Positions 16,430-25,158 of a DNA stretch of 45,263 nucleotides are shown here, one piece after another. Origin of the DNA: Solirubrobacterales bacterium 70-9 (GTDB taxonomy: Bacteria > Pseudomonadota > Alphaproteobacteria > Acetobacterales > Acetobacteraceae); the NCBI GenBank assembly GCA_903970625.1, contig CAJCJG010000131.1, forward strand, positions 1 to 45,263, read 5' to 3'. Both the position numbers and the translations under genes were made by a program. The stretch's first letter is position 1. The number at the start of each line of letters is the position of its first letter. Below the pieces are notes generated by a model. That model ran no database searches. It worked only from the letters and a program-made list of their open reading frames with translations, and was not told the DNA's origin.

Positions 16430-17890
16430 ATGACCAGAAAGATCATCAGCGCGATCGACGGACCTTTTATCCTCAGCCTTTCGGACCCACTCGCATCCGG
16501 CGGTTCCGACGATCCATTGATCATCACCAGCACGGGCACGATCATCTCGACCGGCGAAGGGATCGACGGGATCGACGGGGCGGCCGGCACGGCATGGACG
16601 ATTCTCAATCAGGGCGTGGTTGCGTCGTCTGGGGGATCGGCGATCTCACTGGCGGGCGATGGGGTTATCTTCAATTCAGGCACGATCTCTTCCATCGGTT
16701 CCGGTATCGACATCGGTGGCTTCGGGATTGTTACCAACAGCGGTGCCATCCGCGGCTTCGTAGGGGTCGAGATCGGCGGGTTCGGCGTGGTCACGAACGC
16801 AGGTTCGATCACCGGCGATATCGAGATCAATGGCGGTGGCCTGGTCACGAACCAAGGTGTGCTCAGTTATAGCGCCAGCAACGTCATCGATATTGCCGGC
16901 GGCTACGGTACTGTCATCAATCAAGGCACGATCGGAGCCTATGGCACCGCCGTCTCCCTCGCCGATGGCGGCACGGTCGTCAACGGCAAGGGCGGATTGA
17001 TTGTTTGTCCACGGGTGGGCGTGAGCATCGCGGGCGGCGGCGTGATCGAGAATCAGGGCACGATCCAGGGTGGAGAATTCGCGGCGGTCATAATCGCCGG
17101 CGGCGGTGTCGTCGATAATTGGGGGACGATCAGCGACGGGTTTAGCGCTATCCAGATCACCAGCGGCTCCGGCACCATCGAGAACCACGGCACGATCGTG
17201 GACAGGGCAGGTCCGAGTTACAGCAGTGTCTTGTTCGAACCCGGCACGACCAACAACCTGCTCGTAATCGATCCCGGCGCTGTCTTCATCGGCACCGTCG
17301 GTGCGCCCAGCGGCAGCAACAGCGCGATCGAACTTACCGGCGGTCTCGGCGCGATTAACGGAGTCGGTACCGGCCAGTTCGACGGGTTCGACACGCTGTC
17401 GGCGGATTTCGGCGCGAACTGGACGCTGAACGGCCCGAACATGATCGGCACGGTGCTGAACGACGGCAGCCTCAACGTGTCCGGCTCGCTGGACATTGCG
17501 ACGGCAATCGATCCCCACAGCGCGGGGCTGTTCAGCCTCGTGAGCGCGTCCACGCTCGAAGTCGCTGCCGCGCTCGGAATCGCCACGAAGATGAGCTTTT
17601 CGGCCGGGAGTGAGCTTGTGGTGGACAATTTCGCGCTGTTCGGCCAGCACGTCGGCACAAGCCACTACACCGGCTCGCTCCTGGAGAATTTTGGCGGCGC
17701 CACGATCGATCTGGATGGGTTCGGCATCGCCGGTCTCAACGCGAGTTTCTCGACATCGACGGGCCTGTTGCAACTGACCAACTCGGCCGCCCAGGCTGCG
17801 ACACTCGACTTCCAAAAGTCCAGCCTCGGCGCTGGGACATTCCATTTCGCCAGCGACGGGGGCGCCGGCATCCTGATCACGCACTCGTAA
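16430..17890 (+). CDS. Beta-helix repeat protein, probable surface or secreted protein
   Basis: A 486-residue protein. Residues about 25-290 contain repeated strands of the pattern GGGxVxNxGTIxG with small variations (for example FNSGTISSIGSGIDIGGFG, TNSGAIRGF, TNQGVL, ENQGTIQGG, ENHGTIVD). This is the right-handed beta-helix style of autotransporter passengers and hemagglutinins. Residues about 300-460 are also beta-rich. It lacks an obvious signal peptide and a C-terminal beta-barrel, so export would need a type I or other route. The last residues (FHFASDGGAGILITHS) resemble the end of a type I-like secretion signal, a weak inference. ATG 16430 is chosen. Upstream codons in frame back to 16325 look non-coding. 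Confidence 0.72.
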   Translation: MTRKIISAIDGPFILSLSDPLASGGSDDPLIITSTGTIISTGEGIDGIDGAAGTAWTILNQGVVASSGGSAISLAGDGVIFNSGTISSIGSGIDIGGFGIVTNSGAIRGFVGVEIGGFGVVTNAGSITGDIEINGGGLVTNQGVLSYSASNVIDIAGGYGTVINQGTIGAYGTAVSLADGGTVVNGKGGLIVCPRVGVSIAGGGVIENQGTIQGGEFAAVIIAGGGVVDNWGTISDGFSAIQITSGSGTIENHGTIVDRAGPSYSSVLFEPGTTNNLLVIDPGAVFIGTVGAPSGSNSAIELTGGLGAINGVGTGQFDGFDTLSADFGANWTLNGPNMIGTVLNDGSLNVSGSLDIATAIDPHSAGLFSLVSASTLEVAAALGIATKMSFSAGSELVVDNFALFGQHVGTSHYTGSLLENFGGATIDLDGFGIAGLNASFSTSTGLLQLTNSAAQAATLDFQKSSLGAGTFHFASDGGAGILITHS

Positions 17891-17943
17891 CGGCACGCCA
17901 GACGGACAACAGTTTTCTCATGGCCGGGTGCTGTCATGCGCCG

Positions 17944-17967
17944 TTACAGGGAATTGCAGTCCCGTAA
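17944..17967. terminator. Weak hairpin between convergent genes
   Basis: TTACAGGGA and TCCCGTAA pair as an eight-base stem with one bulged A and a six-base loop. It lies between the convergent ends of the beta-helix gene (17890) and the ligase (18059). No T tract follows in either direction, so a terminator role is doubtful. Confidence 0.25.
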
Positions 17968-18058
17968 GACTTGTCCACTGCCCGGCCCGTAGGGCAGCGC
18001 GCTGCGACGGCGTATGGCGCTGCGCTTATCCGCCATCCGGGGCTCGCCTCGTTCGCGA

Positions 18059-19648
18059 TCAGGCCTGAACTGCGGCGGTCTCCACCAACCGCATCAGCAC
18101 CTCCAACCGATCCGCGTCCGCTGCCGGTTTGTCGGTGCGGATACGGGCGATGCGGGGGAAGCGCAGTGCCACGCCGGATTTGTGGCGGCTAGATAGTTGC
18201 GCGGCATCGAAGGCGACCTCCAGGACCATCGCCTTCTCCACCTCCCGCACCGGTCCGAAGCGGGCGGTCGTGTGGTTGCGAATCCATTTGTCGAGGAACA
18301 GCAATTCCTCGTCGGTGAAGCCGAAATAGGCTTTGCCGACCGGCACCAGTTCGCCTTCGCGCCACAGCCCGAACGTGTAGTCGGAATAAAAACTGCTGCG
18401 CTTGCCGTGGCCGCGTTGGGCGTACATCAGCACCGCGTCGATGGTCAGCGGGTCGCGCTTCCATTTCCACCACTGGCCGCGCGGCCGGCCGGGCACGTAG
18501 GGCGAATCGCCGCGCTTCAGCATCAGCCCTTCGATGGACGCGGCGCGCGCGCCGTCGCGCAGGATGGCGAGGTATTCGAGCGAGGCGAACGGGATCAATT
18601 CGGACAGGTCCATGCGGGGCGGTCGGTTTTTCGCGTACCACGCTTCCAGCCGCGCGCGCCGCGCGTCGAACGGTAGCGCACGAAGATCTTCGGTGCCGTC
18701 GAACAGAATGTCGTACAGGCGCACGGCGACCGGATAGTCGCGCATCATTTTTGGCGTCACCGTCTTGCGATTCAGGCGCTGCTGCAATTCCGAAAATGGC
18801 GCGACGATGCCATCGCGGATCACCAGCAACTCGCCGTCGAGCACCGCGCGCGCGTGCATCGCATCGACGATTTCCGGGAATCCCGCAGAAATATCCTCGG
18901 CGCCGCGCGAATACAGGCGGACGCCGGCGTTGGTGGCGACCAGTTGCACGCGAATGCCGTCCCATTTCCATTCGGCCCGCAGAGCGGTGGGATCGAGCGA
19001 CGCGAAATCGCCGGGTTCCAGCGGATGCGCCAGCATCGGCGGCCGGAACACCGGCGCCTCCGCCGGATCGGGTTTGTCCGCGCGGCCCTCGATCCACGCG
19101 AACAATTCCGCATAAGGCGGCGCAAGGCCGTGCCACACCTCCTCCACATCGTCCGGCTGCACCCGCCCGTCCGACATTTCTGCGAGCGCCACTTTCGCCA
19201 ATCGGGCGGAGACGCCAACGCGCAAGCCGCCGGTGATCAACTTCAACAACGCCAACCGCACGGACGCATCCGAGGCATCCAGCCACGCGGCGACGATACG
19301 GGGCAGGTCGGCTTTGGGCGCCGTGGTGAGGGTGGAGACCACTTCGAACAAACGCGGCGGCGGCGCGTTTACGTTTGCGGCCGGCCACATCAGCGCCACG
19401 GTCTCGGCCAGGTCGCCCACATAGTCGTAGGACAGCGCGAATAATTCCGGGTCCGTGTGCGCGGCGGCGAGGTCGCGGATCAAGCCGGCCTTGGCGGCGG
19501 CGAACGACAATTCGCCGGTGACGGCGGCGAGCCCAATGCCGCGATCCGGGTCCGGCTGCGTCGCAAAATACCGGCGCAGCAGCGCGATTTTTGCGTTGCG
19601 ACCGGGCGTGAACACCAGCCGTTCGAGCAGGTTGGCGAAGGCGATCAC
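18059..19648 (-). CDS. ATP-dependent DNA ligase of the Lhr repair cluster
   Basis: A 529-residue ligase of the cisplatin-damage-response type. The N-terminal domain (about 1-200) includes LLERLVFTPGRNAKIALLRRYF and LLKLITGGLRVGVSARL. The adenylation domain carries the catalytic lysine in EWKWDGIRVQL, then LDGELLV, SIEGLMLKRGDSPY and WWKWKRDPLTIDAVL. The OB domain follows. The GTG start at 19648 overlaps the exonuclease stop by four bases (GTGA), so translation is coupled. The frame runs on to 20698, but only as a shadow. With the exonuclease, DEXH helicase and PdeM it forms the known four-part cluster. In other bacteria it is linked to survival after crosslinking damage. Confidence 0.93.
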   Translation of the reverse strand: MIAFANLLERLVFTPGRNAKIALLRRYFATQPDPDRGIGLAAVTGELSFAAAKAGLIRDLAAAHTDPELFALSYDYVGDLAETVALMWPAANVNAPPPRLFEVVSTLTTAPKADLPRIVAAWLDASDASVRLALLKLITGGLRVGVSARLAKVALAEMSDGRVQPDDVEEVWHGLAPPYAELFAWIEGRADKPDPAEAPVFRPPMLAHPLEPGDFASLDPTALRAEWKWDGIRVQLVATNAGVRLYSRGAEDISAGFPEIVDAMHARAVLDGELLVIRDGIVAPFSELQQRLNRKTVTPKMMRDYPVAVRLYDILFDGTEDLRALPFDARRARLEAWYAKNRPPRMDLSELIPFASLEYLAILRDGARAASIEGLMLKRGDSPYVPGRPRGQWWKWKRDPLTIDAVLMYAQRGHGKRSSFYSDYTFGLWREGELVPVGKAYFGFTDEELLFLDKWIRNHTTARFGPVREVEKAMVLEVAFDAAQLSSRHKSGVALRFPRIARIRTDKPAADADRLEVLMRLVETAAVQA

Positions 19649-20655
19649 GCCTCCTCCTCCCCGTACCCCACCAGCCGCAGCGCCCGCCCGCGAATGCCGC
19701 GCAGGCCGGCGGCGTGGATCAACGCTTCCTCGCGCCCGTGCGTGACCCAGACTTCCGGCGCGCCCACATCCTCCAGCGTTTGCAACAGTTCGTCCCAGTC
19801 GGCGTGATCCGAAATGACCAGCGGCAGTTCCACACCGCCCTGCTTGGCCCGCTGCCGCACGCGCATCCAGCCGGAGGCGGCGCAGACGACGGGTTCGGCC
19901 AGCCGCCGCGCCCACCGGTCGGCAATGGCGGACGGGGGCGCCAGCACGATGGCGCCCACCAGCGCGTCTTTTTGCGCGACCGTCGCCGGCCGCAGATCGC
20001 CAAGCTGCACGCCCAGCATGGCGTACGTGTCGCAGATGGCGACGTGGGCGCCGTGCAGGTAGATCGGGCGGTCCCAGCCGGCGGCGCGCAGCAGGGCCAC
20101 AAGACGCTGGCACTTTCCCAGCGAATAACAGCCGACGACGTGCGTGCGCTCCGGAAACAAGTCCACGCTGTCCAGCAGGCGGGCGATCTCGGCCTCCGGC
20201 TTCGGGTGGCGGAACACCGGCAGCGCGAACGTCGCTTCGGTGACGAACACGTCGCACGGGATCGGCACGAAACCGGGCGTCGTCGGGTCCGGCACCCGCT
20301 TGTAGTCGCCGCTGACGACCGCCCGGCTGCCCTGCCACTCCATTGCCACCTGCGCGGAACCCAGCACATGGCCGGCCGGCTCCAGCCAGACATCGACCTC
20401 GCCGACGCGGACCCGTTCGCCCCACGCGAGCGCCTGTTGCGACAACCCTGCCTGATCCTCGCCCATCCGTGTGCGCATGATCGCCAGCGTCTCCCGGGTC
20501 GCCAGCACGGCTTGGTGGCCGGGGCGGGCATGATCCGAATGCGCGTGCGTGACGACGGCACGCTCCACCGCCCGCAGCGGATCGACGTAAAACCCGCCCG
20601 GCTCGCAAAACAGGCCGGACGGGGTGACTTTGAGCCAGGTCTCGGGATGTGGCAT
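19645..20655 (-). CDS. Ligase-associated MBL-fold DNA exonuclease
   Basis: A 336-residue metallo-beta-lactamase-fold nuclease of the SNM1/Pso2-like family found beside Lhr-cluster ligases. Metal-binding motif THAHSDHARPGH is at about residues 36-47, followed by EPAGHVLGSAQV, VSGDYKR and GCYSLGKCQRL. The C-terminal part ends in SDHADWDEL and VWVTHGREE, typical of the beta-CASP-type end. ATG 20655 (PHPETWLKVTPSGLFC) is preferred to 20685 because the family usually begins at this point. It overlaps the ligase and is divergent from the VOC gene by 41 bases. Confidence 0.92.
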   Translation of the reverse strand: MPHPETWLKVTPSGLFCEPGGFYVDPLRAVERAVVTHAHSDHARPGHQAVLATRETLAIMRTRMGEDQAGLSQQALAWGERVRVGEVDVWLEPAGHVLGSAQVAMEWQGSRAVVSGDYKRVPDPTTPGFVPIPCDVFVTEATFALPVFRHPKPEAEIARLLDSVDLFPERTHVVGCYSLGKCQRLVALLRAAGWDRPIYLHGAHVAICDTYAMLGVQLGDLRPATVAQKDALVGAIVLAPPSAIADRWARRLAEPVVCAASGWMRVRQRAKQGGVELPLVISDHADWDELLQTLEDVGAPEVWVTHGREEALIHAAGLRGIRGRALRLVGYGEEEA

Positions 20656-20696
20656 GTTCTCGATATGGACCTTTTCGGCCGCCACGGGAGTGCCCC

Positions 20697-21110
20697 ATGC
20701 TGGATCATATCACCCTGACCGTCACCGACCTCGCACGGGCACGGGCGTTCTACGACCCGGCGCTCGCGCCCCTGGGCATCGTGCCCCTGGTGGTGCTTAC
20801 GAAGGCGGAGACGGGCGGCTTCGAGGGCGTGGGCTACGGGCGCGACGGCAAGGCGGCATTCTGGCTCGGCGACGGCAAGGCGCCAGGTTCCAGCAGCATG
20901 GCGCCGAAGGCCGGCGGACCGATCCATGTGGCGTTCGTGGCGGCGTCCCGCGCCGAGGTCGATGGCTTCTACGCGGCTGCGATCGCGGCGGGTGGGCAGG
21001 ACAATGGCGGCCCTGGCCTGAGGCCGCACTACCATCCGGATTATTACGGCGCGTTCGTGCTGGACCCGGAGGGCAACAACGTCGAAGCGGTATGTCGCAA
21101 GCCAGCGTAA
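20697..21110 (+). CDS. VOC-family (glyoxalase/dioxygenase fold) protein
   Basis: A 137-residue vicinal-oxygen-chelate protein. It starts MLDHITLTVTDLARARAFYDPALAPLG, the usual first VOC strand with H4 as a possible metal ligand. IHVAFVAASRAEVDGFYAAAIAAGG follows, then DYYGAFVLDPEGNNVEAVC with a terminal glutamate ligand. Members include glyoxalases, dioxygenases and resistance proteins. The reaction here is unknown. It sits between the exonuclease and the VapBC-type pair and interrupts the repair cluster. ATG 20697 matches the domain start. Confidence 0.87.
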   Translation: MLDHITLTVTDLARARAFYDPALAPLGIVPLVVLTKAETGGFEGVGYGRDGKAAFWLGDGKAPGSSSMAPKAGGPIHVAFVAASRAEVDGFYAAAIAAGGQDNGGPGLRPHYHPDYYGAFVLDPEGNNVEAVCRKPA

Positions 21111-21131
21111 ACGACCCCGCGACAACGCGGT

Positions 21132-21539
21132 TTAACCTATGCGCGCGACGCCTTCGGCCAGTGCGGCGCGCGCCAGTCGCTCGTCCAGCGTGGCCAGCGC
21201 CAATCCGGCCCGTTTAGCCAACTCGACGTAAGCAGCATCATATACGGTCAGTCCGTTCGCCAACGCCAACGCGACAGTCTCCGACCAGACGCGGGCGGTG
21301 ATGCCCTGGTCGACGGCGATGGGCAGCGCCCCGAGTCGGCGCAACAGGACCGGCACGCGGTCCGCAGGCAGACGTCCACGGCGTTGATTCACTACCAGGG
21401 CGTTCGCGACCTCAAAATGCCACAGCGGTGGAACGATGGCTCCCGCCAGCACCAGTTGCTCCATCACAACTGCCGCGCGGCCTCGATGCACTTCGCCGGG
21501 AAGCGCCCAGGCCAGCGCGACCGAGCCATCGAGCACCAA
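21132..21539 (-). CDS. PIN-domain toxin, VapC family
   Basis: A 135-residue PIN-fold ribonuclease, the toxin half of a type II pair. Acidic metal-binding residues appear in order: D4 in MVLDGSVALAW, the glutamate in HFEVANALVV, the aspartate in VYDAAYVELAK, and the last in LATLDERL. The start is uncommon: TTG 21539 or GTG 21536 directly after the antitoxin stop (21551), so translation is probably coupled. Cleavage of initiator tRNA or other RNA is the family role. The target here is unknown. Confidence 0.88.
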   Translation of the reverse strand: MVLDGSVALAWALPGEVHRGRAAVVMEQLVLAGAIVPPLWHFEVANALVVNQRRGRLPADRVPVLLRRLGALPIAVDQGITARVWSETVALALANGLTVYDAAYVELAKRAGLALATLDERLARAALAEGVARIG

Positions 21540-21550
21540 CCCCGGCGCGC

Positions 21551-21838
21551 TCAGAAGCGCCGCCCCTCGTCGCGCGCCGATAGGAGATCGTCGAACGTGA
21601 ACGGGCCGATGCCGTCAGCCACCAACTGGTCGCGGACTTCTGCCAAGGCGGCTGCGGCTGTGCGGGCGGCTGCGACATCGTGGCCCGGATCGTTGGGAAC
21701 GAGCCGCGCAATGGGACGACCATGCCGCGTGATAACGATTTCCTCGCCCCGTTCCACGCGATCCAGCAACCGCGCCAAGTGCGTCTTGGCGTCGTGTGCG
21801 CCGACAACGGCTTTGTGCGGGTTGAGGTATTCCTGCAT
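21551..21838 (-). CDS. Phd/YefM-type antitoxin paired with the VapC toxin
   Basis: A 95-residue antitoxin. The N-terminal half has the Phd/YefM fold (VGAHDAKTHLARLLDRVERGEEIVITRHGRPIARLVP), which binds DNA and represses the operon. The C-terminal half (AALAEVRDQLVADGIGPFTFDDLLSARDEGRRF in style) binds the toxin. ATG 21838 is the start. The open frame extending to 22363 is the shadow of the helicase gene. The stop lies 11 bases from the toxin start. The antitoxin and helicase starts (21838 and 21921) are divergent with 82 bases between them. Confidence 0.88.
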   Translation of the reverse strand: MQEYLNPHKAVVGAHDAKTHLARLLDRVERGEEIVITRHGRPIARLVPNDPGHDVAAARTAAAALAEVRDQLVADGIGPFTFDDLLSARDEGRRF

Positions 21839-21920
21839 GGCCGATCGATAGCATCTGTTTTCGGGCCGGTCCATCGGATGGGCTTTCCGCCCGCGGCGAC
21901 CCGCCCTAAGTTTGCCGTCA

Positions 21921-24419
21921 ATGGGAACACTTCCGGAACCCTTCTTGTCGTGGTTCGCCGCCCAAGGCTGGGCGCCGCGCCCGCACCAGCTTGCTGTGCT
22001 GGCGGCGGCGCGGGCGGGGGAAAGCGTACTGCTGATCGCGCCGACCGGCGGCGGCAAGACGCTGGCGGGGTTTTTGCCGTCGCTGGTCGATCTGGCCGAA
22101 CGCCCGCGCGCCGGGATGCACACGCTGTATGTCAGCCCGCTGAAGGCGCTGGCCGCCGACATCGCGCGCAACCTGATGCGGCCCGTCGGCGACATGTGCT
22201 TACCGATCACGATTGCCACCCGCTCCGGCGACACGAAAACCGACGAGCGGCGGCAGCAACGGGAACAGCCACCGAATTTTCTGCTGACGACGCCGGAAAG
22301 CCTGTCGCTGCTGATCTCGCTGCCGGAAGCGGACAAAATGTTTGGGTCGCTGGCGGCGATCATCGTGGACGAGGTGCATGCGCTGGCGGGGACGAAACGG
22401 GGCGATCAGTTGGCCCTGTGCCTGGCGCGGCTGGGCGCGCTGGCGCCGGGGGCGCGGCGGGTCGGGCTGTCGGCCACCGTCGCGCATCGCGTGCCGTTGC
22501 AGGCATACGTTTCGCCGAGCGGGCAGGCGGACGGCGTGCGGGTGATCGAAGTGACGGGCGGCGCGCCGCCGGACATCGAGATGATTCTTCCCGTCGGCCG
22601 CCTGCCGTGGTCCGGCCACATGGGGCTGTCCGCCGCGCCCGAGATTTTGGCGCGGATACGCGCGGCCGGCATGACCATCGTGTTCGTCAACACGCGGGCG
22701 CAAGCCGAATTGCTGTTTCAGGAACTGTGGAAGATCAACACGGACACGCTGCCGATTGCGATCCATCACGGCAGCCTGGAACTGGAGCAGCGCAAGCGGG
22801 TCGAGAGCGCGATGGCGGACGGGAAATTACGCGCCGTCGTCGCCACCTCCTCGCTCGATCTCGGCATCGACTGGGGCGGCGTCGATCAGGTGTTGCAGGT
22901 CGGCGCGCCCAAAGGCGTCAGCCGGCTGTTGCAGCGGGTCGGGCGCTCCAATCACCGCATGGACGAGCCATCGAAAGCCATCCTGGTGCCCGCCAACCGC
23001 TTCGAGGTCTTGGAGTGCGAGGCGGCGATCTTGGGGGTTGCGGCCCGCGAACTGGACGGCGATCCGCCGCGGCCGGGCGGGCTGGATGTGCTGGCGCAGC
23101 ACATTCTGGGCGTCGCGTGCAGCGCGCCGTTTCTGCCCGACGACATGTTCGCGGAAGTCCGGCGGGCCGCGCCGTATGCGGACCTCACGCGCGACAATTT
23201 CGACGATGCTTTGCGGTTCGTCGAAGACGGCGGCTACGCTTTGTCGGCCTACGAGCGATATCGCAAGTTGTTTCGCGATTCGGAGGGGCGCGTGCATGTG
23301 CGCTCGGATCGCGTGGCGCGCCAACATCGCATGAACATCGGCACCATCGTCGAGGAGCCGTTACTAAAAGTGCGGCTGGCCGGGCGCGGCGGCGGGGCGC
23401 TCGGCGAGGTGGAGGAGTATTTCGCCAACATGCTGTCGCCGGGCGACACGTTCATGTTCGCCGGCCGGCTGCTGAAATTCCTGCGCATCCGGGAAACGAC
23501 GCTGGAAGCGGCCGAAGGCGGCGACGGCGAGCCGGCCGTCCCCGCCTATGCCGGCGGCCGGATGCCGCTCACGACCAATCTGGCTGACCGCGTGCGCACG
23601 ATGTTGCAGGATTCTTCGACCTGGAGCGCGTTTCCGGACAGCGTGCAGGAATGGCTGGCCACGCAGCGAAAAGTCTCGCGCATGCCGGGGCGCGACGATC
23701 TGCTGGTGGAGACGTTTCCGCGCGGCGATCGGTTTTTCCTCGTCGCCTACTGCTTCGAGGGTCGCAACGCGCATCAAACGTTGGGGCTGCTGCTGACGCG
23801 GCGGATGCAACGCTACGGGATGCAGCCGCTGGGCTTCGTCGCCACCGACTACGTGCTCGCGACCTGGAGCGCCGACGAACCCACCGACGTGGCGCGATTG
23901 TTCGAGCAGGACATTCTGGGCGACGATCTCGAAGCCTGGATGGCGGAAAGCTCTATGCTGCGACGGACCTTTCGCAACGTCGCGGTGATCGCGGGCTTGA
24001 TCGAGCGGCAGCATCCGGGCGTGGTCAAAACCAAGCGGCAGGTCACGGTCAACAGCGACCTGATCTACGACGTGCTGCGCCGCCATCAGCCGGACCATTT
24101 GCTGTTGCGCGCCACTCGCGCGGACGCGGCGGGCGGTCTGACGGACGTGGGCCGCATCGCGGGGATGCTGGCGCGCATCCACGGCCGCGTGCGCCATATG
24201 GTCCTATCCCGCGTCTCGCCGCTGGCGGTCCCGGTGCTGCTGGAAGTCGGCCGCGAAAGCGTGCGCAACCAGGGCGGCGACGATTTGTTGCTGGAGGAAG
24301 CCGAACTGGTCGCGGAGGCCCTGGGCGAGGCCGAACCGCCGCCCTTCCGCCCGCGCGAGCCGCCGCGTTTGCGGACCCGTTCCATCGGGACGCACGGTCA
24401 GGGTAGATTGTTCGGATGA
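21921..24419 (+). CDS. Lhr-like DEXH helicase of the ligase-associated repair cluster
   Basis: An 832-residue superfamily 2 helicase. Motifs in order: Walker A APTGGGKTLA, YVSPLKALA, TTPES, DEVHAL (motif II), GLSATV (III), SSLDLGIDW (V) and RVGRSNHR (VI). A winged-helix and Lhr-core C-terminal region follow. The family name is ligase-associated DNA damage response DEXH box helicase, and length is normal. ATG 21921 is preferred to TTG 21912. Its stop overlaps the MNT gene start by four bases (ATGA), so the downstream MNT, HEPN and PdeM genes form one coupled operon. It acts on DNA with ATP, probably moving 3' to 5' on single strands. Confidence 0.93.
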   Translation: MGTLPEPFLSWFAAQGWAPRPHQLAVLAAARAGESVLLIAPTGGGKTLAGFLPSLVDLAERPRAGMHTLYVSPLKALAADIARNLMRPVGDMCLPITIATRSGDTKTDERRQQREQPPNFLLTTPESLSLLISLPEADKMFGSLAAIIVDEVHALAGTKRGDQLALCLARLGALAPGARRVGLSATVAHRVPLQAYVSPSGQADGVRVIEVTGGAPPDIEMILPVGRLPWSGHMGLSAAPEILARIRAAGMTIVFVNTRAQAELLFQELWKINTDTLPIAIHHGSLELEQRKRVESAMADGKLRAVVATSSLDLGIDWGGVDQVLQVGAPKGVSRLLQRVGRSNHRMDEPSKAILVPANRFEVLECEAAILGVAARELDGDPPRPGGLDVLAQHILGVACSAPFLPDDMFAEVRRAAPYADLTRDNFDDALRFVEDGGYALSAYERYRKLFRDSEGRVHVRSDRVARQHRMNIGTIVEEPLLKVRLAGRGGGALGEVEEYFANMLSPGDTFMFAGRLLKFLRIRETTLEAAEGGDGEPAVPAYAGGRMPLTTNLADRVRTMLQDSSTWSAFPDSVQEWLATQRKVSRMPGRDDLLVETFPRGDRFFLVAYCFEGRNAHQTLGLLLTRRMQRYGMQPLGFVATDYVLATWSADEPTDVARLFEQDILGDDLEAWMAESSMLRRTFRNVAVIAGLIERQHPGVVKTKRQVTVNSDLIYDVLRRHQPDHLLLRATRADAAGGLTDVGRIAGMLARIHGRVRHMVLSRVSPLAVPVLLEVGRESVRNQGGDDLLLEEAELVAEALGEAEPPPFRPREPPRLRTRSIGTHGQGRLFG

Positions 24420-24754
24420 GCGCCTCCGACGCCATCGCCGACCCGACGCAACACCCCGCCATGCGGCACTTCGCCGCCGCCGTGCGGGCGCTGTACGGCG
24501 ACCGCGTGGAACGGATCGTGCTGTACGGCTCGCGGGCGCGCGGGGATGCGCGGGACGATTCGGATTGGGATGTGGCGGTGTTTTTGCGTGGCGCGTTGCA
24601 TTCATGGGGGGAGGCAAGCCGGCTGGCAGATATTACGACGAAGACGTTGCTAGAATCGGGCACGAATATTTCCGCTATGCCATTCGAAGCAGGCTCCTAC
24701 AACGCGCGAAATATGTTGATGCACGAGTTGCGTCGCGAAGGGCGCGACCTGTGA
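24416..24754 (+). CDS. MNT-type nucleotidyltransferase (antitoxin of HEPN/MNT pair)
   Basis: A 112-residue minimal nucleotidyltransferase. The active-site signature is exact: G38-S39, ten residues, D50-W51-D52 (GSRARGDARDDSDWD), matching the GSx10DxD motif of MntA-type proteins, which add AMP to the HEPN toxin and so neutralise it. Its start overlaps the helicase stop (ATGA) and its stop overlaps the HEPN start (GTGA). That fixes it inside a DNA-repair operon. Substrate and activity are inferred from MntA/HepT work in other organisms. Confidence 0.87.
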   Translation: MSASDAIADPTQHPAMRHFAAAVRALYGDRVERIVLYGSRARGDARDDSDWDVAVFLRGALHSWGEASRLADITTKTLLESGTNISAMPFEAGSYNARNMLMHELRREGRDL

Positions 24755-25158
24755 AACCGGAGGCTGCGGGGGAATTGCAACTGGCGAAGGAAGCCCTGGC
24801 GGGAGCCGAGGAAATACTCGCCCTCACAACCCGCGCGAAAGTGGTCGCTCGCGAAGCCTACATTGCCGCCTTGCATGCGGCACGCGCGGTCATCTTCGAG
24901 CGGACGGGCAAGGTCTCGAAGACGCATTCCGGCACGCACTCGGAGATCGGACGTCTCGCCCATTTGGATGCAACCATTGACCCGCAGTTCTCGCATTTTC
25001 TGAAAGCTGCATTCGACGCCAAAATCAACTCGGACTATGGCGAAGGCAAATCGAAAATTTCGACCATGGACGATGCCCGTTATTTCGTTGCCACCGCCAC
25101 CCGCCTCGTCGCCCACGCCGAATGGCTTCTCGCTCAGGAGCCGCCGCCCGCCCCATGA
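24751..25158 (+). CDS. HEPN-domain protein, UPF0332-like (probable toxin)
   Basis: A 135-residue all-helical HEPN protein, starting at GTG 24751 inside the MNT stop (GTGA overlap). The pattern EAYIAALHAARAVIFERTGKVSKTHSGTHSEIG is the usual HEPN helix pair. In active HEPN RNases an Rx4-6H motif lies here. This protein has R51 and H59, seven residues apart, so the classical motif is not clearly kept and it may be a weaker or non-catalytic relative. It ends at 25158, overlapping PdeM by four bases. It is presumed to be the partner of the MNT protein. Confidence 0.82.
   Translation: MKPEAAGELQLAKEALAGAEEILALTTRAKVVAREAYIAALHAARAVIFERTGKVSKTHSGTHSEIGRLAHLDATIDPQFSHFLKAAFDAKINSDYGEGKSKISTMDDARYFVATATRLVAHAEWLLAQEPPPAP

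Noticed and set aside
18059-20698. Ligase frame extended to 879 codons at its 5' end
   Set aside because: The extension is antisense-like shadow of the exonuclease gene. The GTG at 19648 overlapping the exonuclease stop is the better start.
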